From Candidatus Kapaibacterium sp. (GTDB lineage: Bacteria > Bacteroidota > Ignavibacteria > Kapaibacteriales > UBA2268): a DNA stretch of 64,000 nt. The notes beneath the pieces were generated by a model that was not told the DNA's origin, made no database searches, and saw nothing but the letters and a program-made list of their open reading frames with translations. The number at the start of each line of letters is the position of its first letter. Position 1 is the stretch's first letter. Shown in pieces: positions 27,327 to 36,757 of the stretch. The position numbers and the translations under genes were made by a program. The DNA lies in the NCBI GenBank assembly GCA_937927515.1, contig CALBDO010000013.1:62001-126000 (forward strand), given 5' to 3'.

Positions 27327-27818
27327 ATGAAAAAACTGTTGGTTCTCTTTTTTTTGTTCATATTCTTCTTTTTGTTCTCCGCTACATCCCAGATTCGAAT
27401 TGCTATTCTACCTTTTCAAAATATGGATGGCGACCTCTCTTTAAACATTTTGAGTTACAAACTGCAAGACAGTGTTGCTAATCTACTCCGAACGTTTGAT
27501 TCCTTGCAACAGCACTTTGTCATCATTCCATCAGATTCCATTGATTTACTTGTTAGTCAATTTAACTTGGACCCAACTAATCCCCAGTATCCTACTGATA
27601 TGTGGAAAGCGGTCAAGATGTTGAATGCAAATGTTGTTATCAGTGGTTCGTTCAATCGCAAGGCTGAGAGAATTTTGATTAATGCTTATATCTACGATGT
27701 GAAAACAAAACTTGCTTTTCCCGATTACCAAGCTCGGGACATTTTCAAGCCTGAAGATAAAGTAATGGAAGCGGTACCCATTATAGTCAAGAAGCTGTTG
27801 CCTGGATTAAAGCAATAG
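27327..27818 (+). CDS. Small exported protein, TolB-N/FlgO-like fold suspected
   Basis: 163 residues. A signal peptide (about 1-21, ending SATSQ) is followed by RIAILPFQNMDGD and, later, LNANVVISGSFNRKAERILINAYIYDV. This pattern is typical of the TolB-N/CsgG/FlgO type of alpha-beta domain ('lAVLPF.N....' then '.GAdyvl.Gs'). It carries no lipobox. Start ATG 27327 was chosen over TTG 27315. Role unknown; related domains help assemble envelope machines. It follows the Hpt gene after 19 bases and may share its transcript. Confidence 0.6.
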   Translation: MKKLLVLFFLFIFFFLFSATSQIRIAILPFQNMDGDLSLNILSYKLQDSVANLLRTFDSLQQHFVIIPSDSIDLLVSQFNLDPTNPQYPTDMWKAVKMLNANVVISGSFNRKAERILINAYIYDVKTKLAFPDYQARDIFKPEDKVMEAVPIIVKKLLPGLKQ

Positions 27819-28154
27819 TTACTTAAAAAAAATAGCCAACCAAATGTTTTTTTTACTTGGGTCTGTCCATTCGACTCGATGTTTTTCGTGTGGTTTTATG
27901 AGAATAAAATCCCCTGGTCTTAGTTCGATGATTCTTTCAGGTTCAGAGAATTTGATTCTGGCTTTTCCATCCAAAAGAATTACCCACTCGTAATCCTCTT
28001 GGTCGTACCAAAATCCTTTTGGGGAGGCTTGACCTTCGGAAATAATTCGCTCAATTTTGATATTTTCGTTTTGAAATAGTGTCTGAAAATATTCTAAATT
28101 TCTATCCAGCTTGTACTCTTCGAGAGAGAATATATTCCCTATTAATTTATTCAT
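27819..28154 (-). CDS. Cupin-domain protein
   Basis: A 111-residue single cupin. Motif 1 is replaced by a WVILLDGKARIKF-type strand, and the second motif is PGDFILIKPHEKHRVEW (near residue 85). Only some of the usual metal-binding histidines are present, so an enzymatic role is doubtful. The neighbours (an exported protein and tRNA-Glu) give no hint. It is convergent with the preceding gene; the stops are adjacent. Confidence 0.72.
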   Translation of the reverse strand: MNKLIGNIFSLEEYKLDRNLEYFQTLFQNENIKIERIISEGQASPKGFWYDQEDYEWVILLDGKARIKFSEPERIIELRPGDFILIKPHEKHRVEWTDPSKKNIWLAIFFK

Positions 28155-28193
28155 AGATTAAGTTAATTAAATAAATGAAGAAGGAATAGCACG

Positions 28194-28265
28194 TAGCGCA
28201 TAGGGGATTCGAACCCCTGCCGCGGCCTTGAGAGGGCCGTGTCCTAACCACTAGACGAATGCGCC
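28194..28265 (-). tRNA. tRNA-Glu (anticodon CTC)
   Basis: 72-base cloverleaf on the minus strand. The acceptor is GGCGCAT/ATGCGCT, the T-arm GGGGTTCGAATCCCC. The anticodon loop CTCTCAA gives CTC at plus-strand 28230-28232, reading GAG. The discriminator is A. CCA is not encoded. Confidence 0.95.
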
Positions 28266-28274
28266 ATAAGAATA

Positions 28275-28282
28275 CAAAATTA
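28275..28282 (-). promoter_or_regulatory. -7 box TAATTTTG for tRNA-Glu
   Basis: CAAAATTA on the plus strand. The expected start point is a few bases before the tRNA 5' end at 28265. No clear -33 TTG. Confidence 0.6.
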
Positions 28283-28303
28283 ACAAAAATTTATATATTA
28301 AAC

Positions 28304-30487
28304 TTAGTGTTTGTTGCTTTGGGAGTTTGAGCCTGGTTGTGTTTTATAAGTGCTTTGTTGTTGTGGTTTGGGCAATAATGCTTTTCTGCTTAATTTATAT
28401 TTACCATCACTTGTAATTTCAATTAACATTACATCTATTTTATCGCCGACATTTAACACATTAGATATTTTGTCGATTCTTTTGTAGTCTATGTGCGAGA
28501 TGTGTAGCAAGCCAGTTTTTCTGGGAAGGAATTCAACAATCGCACCGAGGCCCTCGCGTATTTCTTTTATCTCGCCTTGATAAACATCCCCAACCTCCGG
28601 CTTTCGAACAAGTGCCTCTATCATTTTTGTTGCTTTGATGGAATCTTCTTTAGAGCTGGAGGCAATCTGGACTGTACCGTCCTCCTCGATATAGATAGAT
28701 GTATTTGTTTCTTTTGCAATCGAACGAATGGTCTCGCCGCCAGGACCTATTACCAGGCCAATCATGTCGGTTGGGATTTTAATGCTTGTAAATCTGGGGG
28801 CATAGGGTGAAATGTCGTCGCGAGGCTTAGAGATGGTTTTGTTCATAATGTCCAAAATGTACAAGCGAGCTTCTTTTGCTTGTAGCAATGCAGTTCTCAT
28901 AATATCAATCGATAGCCCCTCAATTTTTATATCCATCTGACAAGCTGTGATTCCATCTTTTGTTCCTGCAACTTTGAAATCCATATCTCCCAAGTGGTCT
29001 TCATCACCAAGAATGTCTGTAAGAATAGCAACTTTGTCATCTTCTTTAATCAAACCCATAGCAATCCCTGCCACGGCTTTTTTCATTGGGACTCCAGCAT
29101 CGAACAAGGATAAACTTCCAGCACACACGGTCGCCATGGAAGAGCTTCCATTCGATTCAAGAATATCAGAAACTACTCGTATGGTATATGGAAATACATC
29201 CTGCTCTGGCAACATATTTTTCAGGGCTCTTTCGGCAAGATTGCCATGTCCGATTTCTCTTCTACTTACGCCAGTAAGCCTACCAACTTCGCCAGTACAA
29301 AATGGCGGGAAATTATAGTGGAGCATAAATCGTGATGTATAAACGGGTAGTATTCCATCAAATATTTGCTCATCTTCTTTGGTACCAAGAGTTGTTGTAC
29401 ACAGTGCTTGTGTCTCGCCTCGCACAAACAGAGAAGAGCCATGTGTTCTTGGTAAAAGCCCAACTTCGCAGTAAATTGGTCTTATGTCTTTCAAACCTCT
29501 ACCGTCTAGTCTTCTCTCCTCTTGTAAAATCATTTTTCGCATTGCTTGCTTTTCAATTTCATTCACAATATTAGCTACCGCCATTTCAAAGTTGAAATCT
29601 GAGTAATCTTCATTTTCACCAAAAGTGTTTAGAGCTGTCTCTAAAGCCTTTTTTAAAAATCTATCTCTCCATTCTTTTCTTTCTTTTTTTGTCGTGATTG
29701 TATGGATATAGCTATGTAGGTCATCTTTAATCGTGTCGTTTACTATCGAAACAAGTTCTTCGGGATAAATCACCTCTTTAAATTCTCTTTTAGGGTTATT
29801 GATTTTTGTAGCCAGTTCCTTTTGTAATGAATTTAATATTTTAATTTTTTCATGGGCAAATTGTAATGCCTGCAAGAAATCCTCTTCCGATATTTCTTTT
29901 GCTTCACCCTCGACCATTACAATAGATGTGTCCGAGCCGGCTACGGTTAAATCCATGTCTGAAATTTTGAGTTCTTCGATGGAGGGATTAACCTTAAATT
30001 CGCCATTTATTCTTCCCACCCTAACTTCGGAAATAGGACCATTAAATGGTATGTCTGAAATCATCAAGGCTGCCGAGGCTCCGACCATTGCGAGAGTGTC
30101 GGGGTCTATATCTGGTTGAGAAGAAAAAACGGTGGCAATGATTTGTGTTTCGTACCTCCAAGATTTTGGAATCATAGGTCGAATAGGTCGGTCGATTAGT
30201 CTTGCAGCAAGGATTTCGCGCTCGGAGGGCTTCCCTTCTCTTTTGATAAAACCACCTGGTATTTTTCCAGCAGAAGAGCTTTTTTCTCTATATTCTACTT
30301 GCAGAGGTAAAAAGTCGATATCTGTTCTTTCAGTTTCAGATGCAACGGCAGTGACTAAAACCATTGTGTCGTCATATTTAACCATTACAGAACCATTGGC
30401 AAACTTTGCGAATTTTCCAGCTTCGAGTGAATATTCTTTCCCATCAAAATCAATTCTTACAACTACGCTTTCTTTGGTGTTTTCCAT
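28304..30487 (-). CDS. pnp: Polynucleotide phosphorylase
   Basis: Phosphorolytic 3'-5' exoribonuclease of the RNA degradosome. The 727 residues show two RNase PH-like core domains (the second contains LFVRGETQAL near residue 385 and HYNFPPFCTGE) joined by a helical linker. A KH domain (IGLVIGPGGETIRSIAKET) and an S1 domain (GDVYQGEIKEIREGLGAIVEF) close the protein. The tail is Gln/Ser/Asn-rich. ATG 30487 gives the usual N-terminus; an upstream in-frame start at 30511 is less likely. It lies downstream of rpsO behind a strong hairpin, the same arrangement as in E. coli, where pnp is expressed partly by read-through. Confidence 0.96.
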   Translation of the reverse strand: MENTKESVVVRIDFDGKEYSLEAGKFAKFANGSVMVKYDDTMVLVTAVASETERTDIDFLPLQVEYREKSSSAGKIPGGFIKREGKPSEREILAARLIDRPIRPMIPKSWRYETQIIATVFSSQPDIDPDTLAMVGASAALMISDIPFNGPISEVRVGRINGEFKVNPSIEELKISDMDLTVAGSDTSIVMVEGEAKEISEEDFLQALQFAHEKIKILNSLQKELATKINNPKREFKEVIYPEELVSIVNDTIKDDLHSYIHTITTKKERKEWRDRFLKKALETALNTFGENEDYSDFNFEMAVANIVNEIEKQAMRKMILQEERRLDGRGLKDIRPIYCEVGLLPRTHGSSLFVRGETQALCTTTLGTKEDEQIFDGILPVYTSRFMLHYNFPPFCTGEVGRLTGVSRREIGHGNLAERALKNMLPEQDVFPYTIRVVSDILESNGSSSMATVCAGSLSLFDAGVPMKKAVAGIAMGLIKEDDKVAILTDILGDEDHLGDMDFKVAGTKDGITACQMDIKIEGLSIDIMRTALLQAKEARLYILDIMNKTISKPRDDISPYAPRFTSIKIPTDMIGLVIGPGGETIRSIAKETNTSIYIEEDGTVQIASSSKEDSIKATKMIEALVRKPEVGDVYQGEIKEIREGLGAIVEFLPRKTGLLHISHIDYKRIDKISNVLNVGDKIDVMLIEITSDGKYKLSRKALLPKPQQQSTYKTQPGSNSQSNKH

Positions 30488-30522
30488 CTTCAAAAACCAA
30501 TACTTAAACAAGGAAAAACGAA

Positions 30523-30560
30523 AAAAGCGGTTTATTTATTGCAAATAAACCGCTTTTTTT
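30523..30560 (-). terminator. Hairpin terminator/attenuator between rpsO and pnp
   Basis: A 14-bp perfect stem (30524-30537 with 30543-30556), five-base loop, and runs of T on both strands. On the minus strand it follows the rpsO stop by 16 bases. It can also act on the plus strand. Confidence 0.85.
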
Positions 30561-30575
30561 CTAATGTAACGGAAA

Positions 30576-30842
30576 TTACTTTCTTAGATTTAAAGAAGAT
30601 ATTATTTGTCGGTAGCGATTGATGTCTTTTTTAGCTAAGTAGTTGAGCAATCTTTTTCTTTTACTAACAAGCTTGATGAGACCCCGCCTACTATGGTTGT
30701 CTTTTTTGTGGACATTTAAGTGATTTGTTATGTCTTGAATTCGTGCTGTTAACAAGGCAATTTGTACTTCTGGCAGACCAGTGTTTTTGATATCCCCACC
30801 AAACTTTCTAATAATCTCTGCTTTTTGCTCTTTTAAAATCAT
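30576..30842 (-). CDS. rpsO: 30S ribosomal protein S15
   Basis: 88 residues, the normal S15 length. Recognisable segments are [15 protein letters not shown] (near residue 22), [15 protein letters not shown] (the rRNA-binding helix junction) and [12 protein letters not shown]. It binds the central domain of 16S rRNA early in 30S assembly. An AAAGGAG Shine-Dalgarno at 30848-30854, five bases from the ATG, is one of the few strong ones in the window. It has its own promoter box within the end of ribF, and the hairpin before pnp ends the short transcript. Confidence 0.97.
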   Translation of the reverse strand: MILKEQKAEIIRKFGGDIKNTGLPEVQIALLTARIQDITNHLNVHKKDNHSRRGLIKLVSKRKRLLNYLAKKDINRYRQIISSLNLRK

Positions 30843-30862
30843 TATTTCTCCTTTTAAGTAAA

Positions 30863-31828
30863 CTACAAAATTAAAAAATTTTTTTCTAACTCAAGCGAAC
30901 CGATAAGGTTGTTTGCATATTCTTTGTCTTTTTTTAATTGAATAAGCAAATCGTCTACAGAGTAGAACTTTTTTTCATCTCTGAGAAAATCAAGGAAAAA
31001 AACTGTTAGCTTCGTGCCATATAAATCTCCAGAGAAATTCAAAAAATGTACTTCGAGTGTTTTTTTCTTATCAATGTGAAAAGTGGGTCGAAATCCTAAG
31101 TTCGCCATTCCAAAAAACTTTTCATCACCAATTATAGAAAATACCAAATAAACACCATTTGATGGAACCAGTTTGTGTTCAATATCAAATTTGATATTAG
31201 CAGTAGGAAAGCCCAGTGAATTTCCCCTGCCATCACCTGATACAACGGTTCCATCGATAAAATAGTAATATCCGAGAAGTTTGTTTGCCAATTTTATCTG
31301 ATTTTGGGACAATGCATTTCGAATCTTTGTACTGGAAATTGTAATTTCATCTATTATGTATGCTGGTATTTGCTCGACAAAGAAATTCAGTAATTGCGAC
31401 CATTTAACAAGCATTTCGTAGTTGCCTTCCCTGTTTTTACCAAAATAGTGGTCGTGGCCAACAAGTATGTGCGAAAAGCCTATTTTTTCATATAAAATGT
31501 GTTTGATGAAGATATCGCCTGTTGTTTCTGCAAAATCTTTGGTGAAAGGAATTATTAAGACTTTATCCAGCCCAAATTTGTGAAACAACTTTAATCTTTC
31601 ATCGATTGTAGTCAAAAGTTTTATTGGTTCCTTATCTGGCCTTTTAACGATGAATTGAGGATGGGGGTCGAAAGTTACCAAAAGTGTTTCCCCCTCGTTG
31701 ATTCTGGATAGTTCTTGCATTCTTTTTATAATTTTCTGGTGCCCTCTATGCACACCGTCAAAAGTTCCTACTGTTATAATGTGCTTGGGATTGTATTTTA
31801 CCTCTTCTAATCCGCGATAGACTTCCAT
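30863..31828 (-). CDS. ribF: Bifunctional riboflavin kinase / FAD synthetase
   Basis: Makes FMN and then FAD from riboflavin. The 321 residues have an N-terminal nucleotidyltransferase domain with [14 protein letters not shown] (residue 22), the [10 protein letters not shown] segment (near 165), and a C-terminal kinase domain with [15 protein letters not shown] near 198 (the PTAN magnesium/ATP site). Its start overlaps truB by 22 bases. The truB-ribF-rpsO-pnp order is common in bacteria. It works downstream of the riboflavin synthase gene ribE elsewhere in the window. Confidence 0.95.
   Translation of the reverse strand: MEVYRGLEEVKYNPKHIITVGTFDGVHRGHQKIIKRMQELSRINEGETLLVTFDPHPQFIVKRPDKEPIKLLTTIDERLKLFHKFGLDKVLIIPFTKDFAETTGDIFIKHILYEKIGFSHILVGHDHYFGKNREGNYEMLVKWSQLLNFFVEQIPAYIIDEITISSTKIRNALSQNQIKLANKLLGYYYFIDGTVVSGDGRGNSLGFPTANIKFDIEHKLVPSNGVYLVFSIIGDEKFFGMANLGFRPTFHIDKKKTLEVHFLNFSGDLYGTKLTVFFLDFLRDEKKFYSVDDLLIQLKKDKEYANNLIGSLELEKNFLIL
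30866..30894 (-). promoter_or_regulatory. Promoter TTG-N18-TAATTTTG for rpsO
   Basis: On the minus strand, TTG at 30892-30894 and TAATTTTG at 30866-30873, inside the 3' end of ribF. Confidence 0.55.
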
Positions 31829-32544
31829 TCATTAAACCCAATTAATTTCTTTAGAAATTCGCCAATGTTTAATGCATTATTGACGGAATAATCTCCAATT
31901 TGTGTTCTTCTGAGTTGAAAAAGGTATGCACCGGTGCCAAGTTTTTTACCAATATCGTTTGCAAGACTGCGGATGTAAGTTCCTTTTGAACATTTTACCT
32001 CGAATGAGACAAATGGAAGTTTTATTTCTATGTTCGAGATTGAATAGATTGTAACACTAACTGGTTTTGGCTCGAAAACTAAGTTTTTTCGGGCGAGTAT
32101 ATATGCTCTTTGTCCAGATATTTTTTTTGCTGAAAAAATAGGGGGAACTTGGTCGTAATGGCCCTCAAAGGATTTTATTGCCGAGATTATGGTTTCTTTG
32201 CTAAGGTCTCCAAAGTCGACAACGTTTTCTTCGGGACTGGTGATGTCATATGTTTTAGTAGTAGCGCCGAGCTTTATCTGTGCAATGTATGTTTTATCGA
32301 GATTTGTAAATTCCTGCTGTTTTTTTGTATACTTATTGAATAATAGAATGAGTAGACCGGTTGCAAAGGGGTCGAGTGTGCCAGTATGACCGACTTTTTG
32401 AATTTTAAGTGCGTGTTTGAGCTTGTTCACAACATCAAAAGAGGTCCAGTCTTTGGGTTTGTCGATAAGTAACGCTCCACCGTATTGATAGGTTTTTTTT
32501 AACCAGATATTAAATGTATCTACATTCGTCTTATTCAACAACAT
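31807..32544 (-). CDS. truB: tRNA pseudouridine(55) synthase TruB
   Basis: Makes the pseudouridine at position 55 in the T-loop of tRNAs. 245 residues. The catalytic aspartate is Asp58 in GHTGTLDPFATG; LLIDKPKDWTSFDVV precedes it (motif I), and CSKGTYIRSLANDIG is the RNA-binding segment near residue 190. The C-terminal PUA domain is short or absent. It lies 3 bases after the large DUF4175 gene, so the two are probably cotranscribed. Confidence 0.94.
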   Translation of the reverse strand: MLLNKTNVDTFNIWLKKTYQYGGALLIDKPKDWTSFDVVNKLKHALKIQKVGHTGTLDPFATGLLILLFNKYTKKQQEFTNLDKTYIAQIKLGATTKTYDITSPEENVVDFGDLSKETIISAIKSFEGHYDQVPPIFSAKKISGQRAYILARKNLVFEPKPVSVTIYSISNIEIKLPFVSFEVKCSKGTYIRSLANDIGKKLGTGAYLFQLRRTQIGDYSVNNALNIGEFLKKLIGFNEWKSIAD

Positions 32545-32547
32545 AAA

Positions 32548-35500
32548 TTACTGAATTGGTAAGGAGTTTTGAATTAACATAAAGTATCGTCTAATAATTT
32601 CCTCGTAATCCCTTGAGTATTTTAATTTAAGTTCATTTAAAAATTGCTCGAATGTTTTTTTATCAATTAACTTTTGGTCGAGTGCTGGCGGAGAATCTTT
32701 TGATAATTCCTTTCCAGGGGTCGATTCTCTACGTTCTTCAAAATCTCTTTCGTAAATGGATTTAGTAGCGTCTAAGAGGCGAGATAAAATTCTCTCTTGC
32801 CTTTTCAATGTTTCGGGCGTTACTTGTCCACTTTGTAGGTCTGAAATGACTTCTTGCATTTCTTGTATGATTTTATTCAAAGAACCTAAAATTCTTGGGT
32901 CTTGTTGTCCAAATTTCTTTTGTTCTTGTGAAAGCTCTTCGAGGGCTTTTTGTGCTCGACCTTGGTCTGCGATTATTCTGGCCAGTTGTGCTTGTTGCTC
33001 GGTAGAAAGTTGTCCTTGATTTGCTAATTGTTGGGACATTTGGTTTATCATCTGCTGGCTCGAGGCAATTTGCTGTAGTCGTTGCATGAAATTAAAGGAG
33101 TTTCCTTTGCCACTTTCGCCCATTCCACCAGGGTTATCGCAAGTGCCTTGATTTTGTAGTTGTGAAAGCATGTCTTGCATTTGAATCGAAGCTTTATTCA
33201 TAGATTTAATGGCTTCGTCTTGGTGCTTTTTGGCATCGGATAAGTTTCTTTTGGCAAGGCTTTCAGTTGCTTTTTGCATCGAGTTCAATGCATTTCCAAT
33301 TTCCCGAGCCATTTCGGGCGTAACAGAAAATGATTTTTGTGATAGTTCAAATAGAGAATTGGCAAGCTCCAACAGCGATTCAGAAATGCTTGCTTGTATC
33401 CTTGCTTGTTCAGTTATCCTCGAGGAGTTGTAGTCTGTGTTTTCTACCTGTTTTTTCAGATTACTTTGTTCCTTAGAGATTGTCATCATATCATTTAATG
33501 CTTTTTCTAATTTTTCAATAGCCTCTTGAGTGACTTTGCTATTTATGTCATCTCGAACTTTTTTCATTTGGTTTGCGAATTTTTTTAATCTTTGTTTTGC
33601 CCTTTCCTGCGATTGACGAGCTTTATTGAAATTACTATTTTTAATAGAGTTTTGGGCATCTTGCATATCTTGGTTCGTTTCTTCGGCAGACAATTCCTCT
33701 TTTGCTTTTTCCAGCTCATCCAATGGCATATCTTTGCCAATTTCTTTCATCAATTCAGAAAGTTTTTGCAACTCATTTTCGATTGTTTTTAAATCGTTTC
33801 TTAGTTGGGATTGTTGTTGAGCCAACTTTTGTTTCAATGCCTCATCATTTGGATTTGTGTTTTCCAATTGCTTTTGCAAGTCTTCTTGCTTACGATAAAG
33901 CTCATCGGCAAGTTTTTGCAATGCGTCGGCTTTTTGTTCAGCTTGAAGTCTTTTAAGAATGTTGATTGTTCGTTCCAAATTTTTTCGAAATTGTTCCTCG
34001 TCGAATTTGTAATTTTCAAGTGCTTTTTTTATTTCCTCGGGGGAAAGCTTCTGCAAAGCCTTTTCAAATTGTTGCTGCAATCTCTTGAGTTCTGGGGAAT
34101 TTACCTCTTGCAATAATTTCTGTAATTCGAGATATTTTTGTAGTGTTTCTGGAGAAAGCAGATTGTTTTCTTGGAATTTTTTGGTTATATCTTCTAAATT
34201 TTTCTGAATTTCAGAGAGCTTATTGCTCAAGTCCTTTTGTTTATTCAAAAGGCTCTCTGCCTTTTTAGTTTCCGACCAGTCGAGCTTCGAGTCGTTTTGA
34301 TTTTTGTTCAATTCTCGGGTAATGTTTTCCATTTCTTTTTTTATTTCGTTTGCCTTCTTCAGCGCATCGTTCAATTCTTTAGTAAGATTTTCATGCGACT
34401 TCTCTGCATCGGCAAGCACTTCTTCCAAAGAAGGGAGCTTAACTCGAATAATCGATGATTTAGAGGACTTGGGCCCACTTATTCTATCATTGTCGTAAAC
34501 CTCTACATAAAATTCGTACTCATCTGCAGGGGAGATTTGAAGTGGGTTTAAATCCCAGATGTATGGGACATTGTTTTCATTTTTATTCGCTGATATTGGA
34601 ATACTAATCGATTTAAAATCACTCCAAGGTTTGGCATAATTAGATTTGCTCAATCTATATCTTAGGTACAAAGCTGTAAAACCATAATCATCAGTTATCC
34701 GTATCATCATTGGTAGCATTCCAACTTCGCTGATTTTAACATCACTTTGAGGTTCTAATAACTGAATCTCTGGGTAAGCATCTTGATAAACACTGATTTG
34801 GTATACAATTGGGTTAACAATTTCAAGATTATTGTAATCCAGTACTTGTATAAAATAGTATCCATTAAAGTTTGCATTGAATTTAGCATTAGCTTTGTTG
34901 TCGGCTACATTCATATTCAAAAAAGTAGTATCAATTTTAAACTGCTCGGTTTCAGTTCTTACTTGTTTGAGAAGGGCAATCTTTGCTGCTTTAAGTTTTT
35001 TATTTGCCAAGAGGGTAATATTGATTTGTGAACCAAACAATACATTTAAGTCCGCATTTTGTTCAGTAAAGTAAATATTAGGTTTTTGTGTATAGCTTGG
35101 GAAATTGATTGTCCCTTGAATTGTTTTAATGATTGGATTATCAATAACAACAACTTCACCTATATCCGAAGTTACCTTCTCAGTTATCCATTCTGCTTCT
35201 GCAAAGAACTTAATCGAATTTTTTATAGATGGAAAGTAGTATGTATAAGTATTCCCCGAGTCGATGTTCAGAGTAATATTTTCGTAATCTTTTTGCTGAA
35301 ATTCTTTAATTTTTAGAGTAATAGTTTGGGGGCTTTTACCTTGACTTTTTACAACTATTTTCACATTATCTCCTTTTTTTACTGTTTCGTATTTTGGATA
35401 GATAGTCAAAGAAAACGGGGGTGGAGGAATAAACGACTTGTTAAAATTTAATATTCGATAGTATGCAAAACCGAATGAATTGAAGAAGATAAAACAAACA

Positions 35501-36021
35501 AGAATGAAAAGAAATGTGGTTAAGATGAATCGGACAAAGGATTTCTGAAACTTCTTTTTATCTATAACTACAGAAAAATCAAGGTCTTTTACTTGTTCTG
35601 AAGTGTCTTCTATACTCTTTGTGATGAATATTTTCGAAACACTTTGGGAGTTGTGAAGTAATGAATACAGCTGTATAGAGTTTGACAATCGGTCTTTGAT
35701 GTTAGGATAATATTTTCCAATATCAAATGCAAGTTTGTCGAGAGAAAGTTTTGTACTACGTGATAACAATACATTCAAATATGGAACGATTAAGACAGAT
35801 AAAGTTGATATTAGAAAAGCTATCTGACTGAAAAACAAAGTAGCTCGAAACGTCTTGTCTCCCTCGAGGATAAGCTCCAACAATGTTATCAAAAAAGCGA
35901 ACAAAACAGTAAAGAAAAGAGAATTGAAGATTGCAGTTGCTAAATCGGTTAAAACCTTAATTTTTCGTACTTGCTTTAATTTTTGAATAACTTTGTGATA
36001 GTTTTTAAATTTTTGCTCCAT
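32548..36021 (-). CDS. DUF4175-family large membrane/coiled-coil protein
   Basis: 1157 residues. Two transmembrane segments near residues 25-85 and a third near 160-185 are followed by beta-rich exported Ig-like domains (about 190-520). From about 540 to 1100 lies a long charged coiled coil very rich in Gln, Glu, Lys and Asn. The layout matches DUF4175 proteins of Bacteroidota. The coiled coil may span the periplasm. The DUF4159 gene precedes it by 7 bases. Function unknown; such genes are often near MoxR/von Willebrand-type genes, which are absent here. Confidence 0.8.
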   Translation of the reverse strand: MEQKFKNYHKVIQKLKQVRKIKVLTDLATAIFNSLFFTVLFAFLITLLELILEGDKTFRATLFFSQIAFLISTLSVLIVPYLNVLLSRSTKLSLDKLAFDIGKYYPNIKDRLSNSIQLYSLLHNSQSVSKIFITKSIEDTSEQVKDLDFSVVIDKKKFQKSFVRFILTTFLFILVCFIFFNSFGFAYYRILNFNKSFIPPPPFSLTIYPKYETVKKGDNVKIVVKSQGKSPQTITLKIKEFQQKDYENITLNIDSGNTYTYYFPSIKNSIKFFAEAEWITEKVTSDIGEVVVIDNPIIKTIQGTINFPSYTQKPNIYFTEQNADLNVLFGSQINITLLANKKLKAAKIALLKQVRTETEQFKIDTTFLNMNVADNKANAKFNANFNGYYFIQVLDYNNLEIVNPIVYQISVYQDAYPEIQLLEPQSDVKISEVGMLPMMIRITDDYGFTALYLRYRLSKSNYAKPWSDFKSISIPISANKNENNVPYIWDLNPLQISPADEYEFYVEVYDNDRISGPKSSKSSIIRVKLPSLEEVLADAEKSHENLTKELNDALKKANEIKKEMENITRELNKNQNDSKLDWSETKKAESLLNKQKDLSNKLSEIQKNLEDITKKFQENNLLSPETLQKYLELQKLLQEVNSPELKRLQQQFEKALQKLSPEEIKKALENYKFDEEQFRKNLERTINILKRLQAEQKADALQKLADELYRKQEDLQKQLENTNPNDEALKQKLAQQQSQLRNDLKTIENELQKLSELMKEIGKDMPLDELEKAKEELSAEETNQDMQDAQNSIKNSNFNKARQSQERAKQRLKKFANQMKKVRDDINSKVTQEAIEKLEKALNDMMTISKEQSNLKKQVENTDYNSSRITEQARIQASISESLLELANSLFELSQKSFSVTPEMAREIGNALNSMQKATESLAKRNLSDAKKHQDEAIKSMNKASIQMQDMLSQLQNQGTCDNPGGMGESGKGNSFNFMQRLQQIASSQQMINQMSQQLANQGQLSTEQQAQLARIIADQGRAQKALEELSQEQKKFGQQDPRILGSLNKIIQEMQEVISDLQSGQVTPETLKRQERILSRLLDATKSIYERDFEERRESTPGKELSKDSPPALDQKLIDKKTFEQFLNELKLKYSRDYEEIIRRYFMLIQNSLPIQ

Positions 36022-36028
36022 AGGATAC

Positions 36029-36757
36029 CTAATTAGTCAAAGCATAAATTAAAATATTTGTTCCCATTTGCAAGGCTTTTTCACGTAATTCTGGTGGGTC
36101 TTTGTGAATATTTGGGTCTGCCCATCCATCTCCTAAATTTGATTCATAAGTGTAAAATACACAAAGCCTACCATTGAGAAAGAGTCCATAGCCAGCTGGA
36201 GGCTTGTTGTCGTGCTCGTGGATTTTGGGCAAGCCTTTATCAAATTTAAAATGAATATGATAAATTGGATGATTGAAAGGCAATTCAACGAATTCTTGGT
36301 CTGGAAAAACTTTTTTCATTTCTCTACGAATGAATTTATCCAAGCCATAGTCATCATCGATGTATAGGAATCCTCCGTTTCTAAGGTAGATTCGAAGATT
36401 TTCAACCTCTCTTTCCGTAAAGTTTACATTTCCATGCCCTGTGAGAAAAATAATAGGGTATGCAAATATGTTTTGGCTTGCCAAGTCTACCCATTCATAG
36501 ACAGGGTCCACGGGTATATTAGTTTTCTCGCCAACATATTTCAAGAGATTGACCTCACTAGATGGGTCATTATACCAATCCCCTCCTCCAGAATATTTCA
36601 CTCTAGCTATTTTAATCTTAGAACTTATTGATGGCTTTTGTGCATGTATTTGTTCTACTACACTCACGAGCACAAATGTGAACGAAAACAAAAGGCTAAT
36701 TCGAAAACTTACATATAATGATTTTTTTCTCTTCTTTTTTGAATTTTTCATAACCAA
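36029..36757 (-). CDS. DUF4159-family exported protein
   Basis: 242 residues (240 from the second ATG). A positively charged N-terminus and hydrophobic segment form a signal peptide (cleavage near IHAQ). A glutamine-amidotransferase-like DUF4159 domain follows: KIARVKYSGGGDWYNDP, IIFLTGHGNVNFTEREVENL and LRNGGFLYIDDDYG near residue 130. The fold resembles class I amidotransferases, but no catalytic cysteine sits at the nucleophile position, which reads LTGHG; it is probably a binding rather than catalytic domain (inference). The start lies 62 bases inside the end of rsmG. Confidence 0.8.
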   Translation of the reverse strand: MVMKNSKKKRKKSLYVSFRISLLFSFTFVLVSVVEQIHAQKPSISSKIKIARVKYSGGGDWYNDPSSEVNLLKYVGEKTNIPVDPVYEWVDLASQNIFAYPIIFLTGHGNVNFTEREVENLRIYLRNGGFLYIDDDYGLDKFIRREMKKVFPDQEFVELPFNHPIYHIHFKFDKGLPKIHEHDNKPPAGYGLFLNGRLCVFYTYESNLGDGWADPNIHKDPPELREKALQMGTNILIYALTN

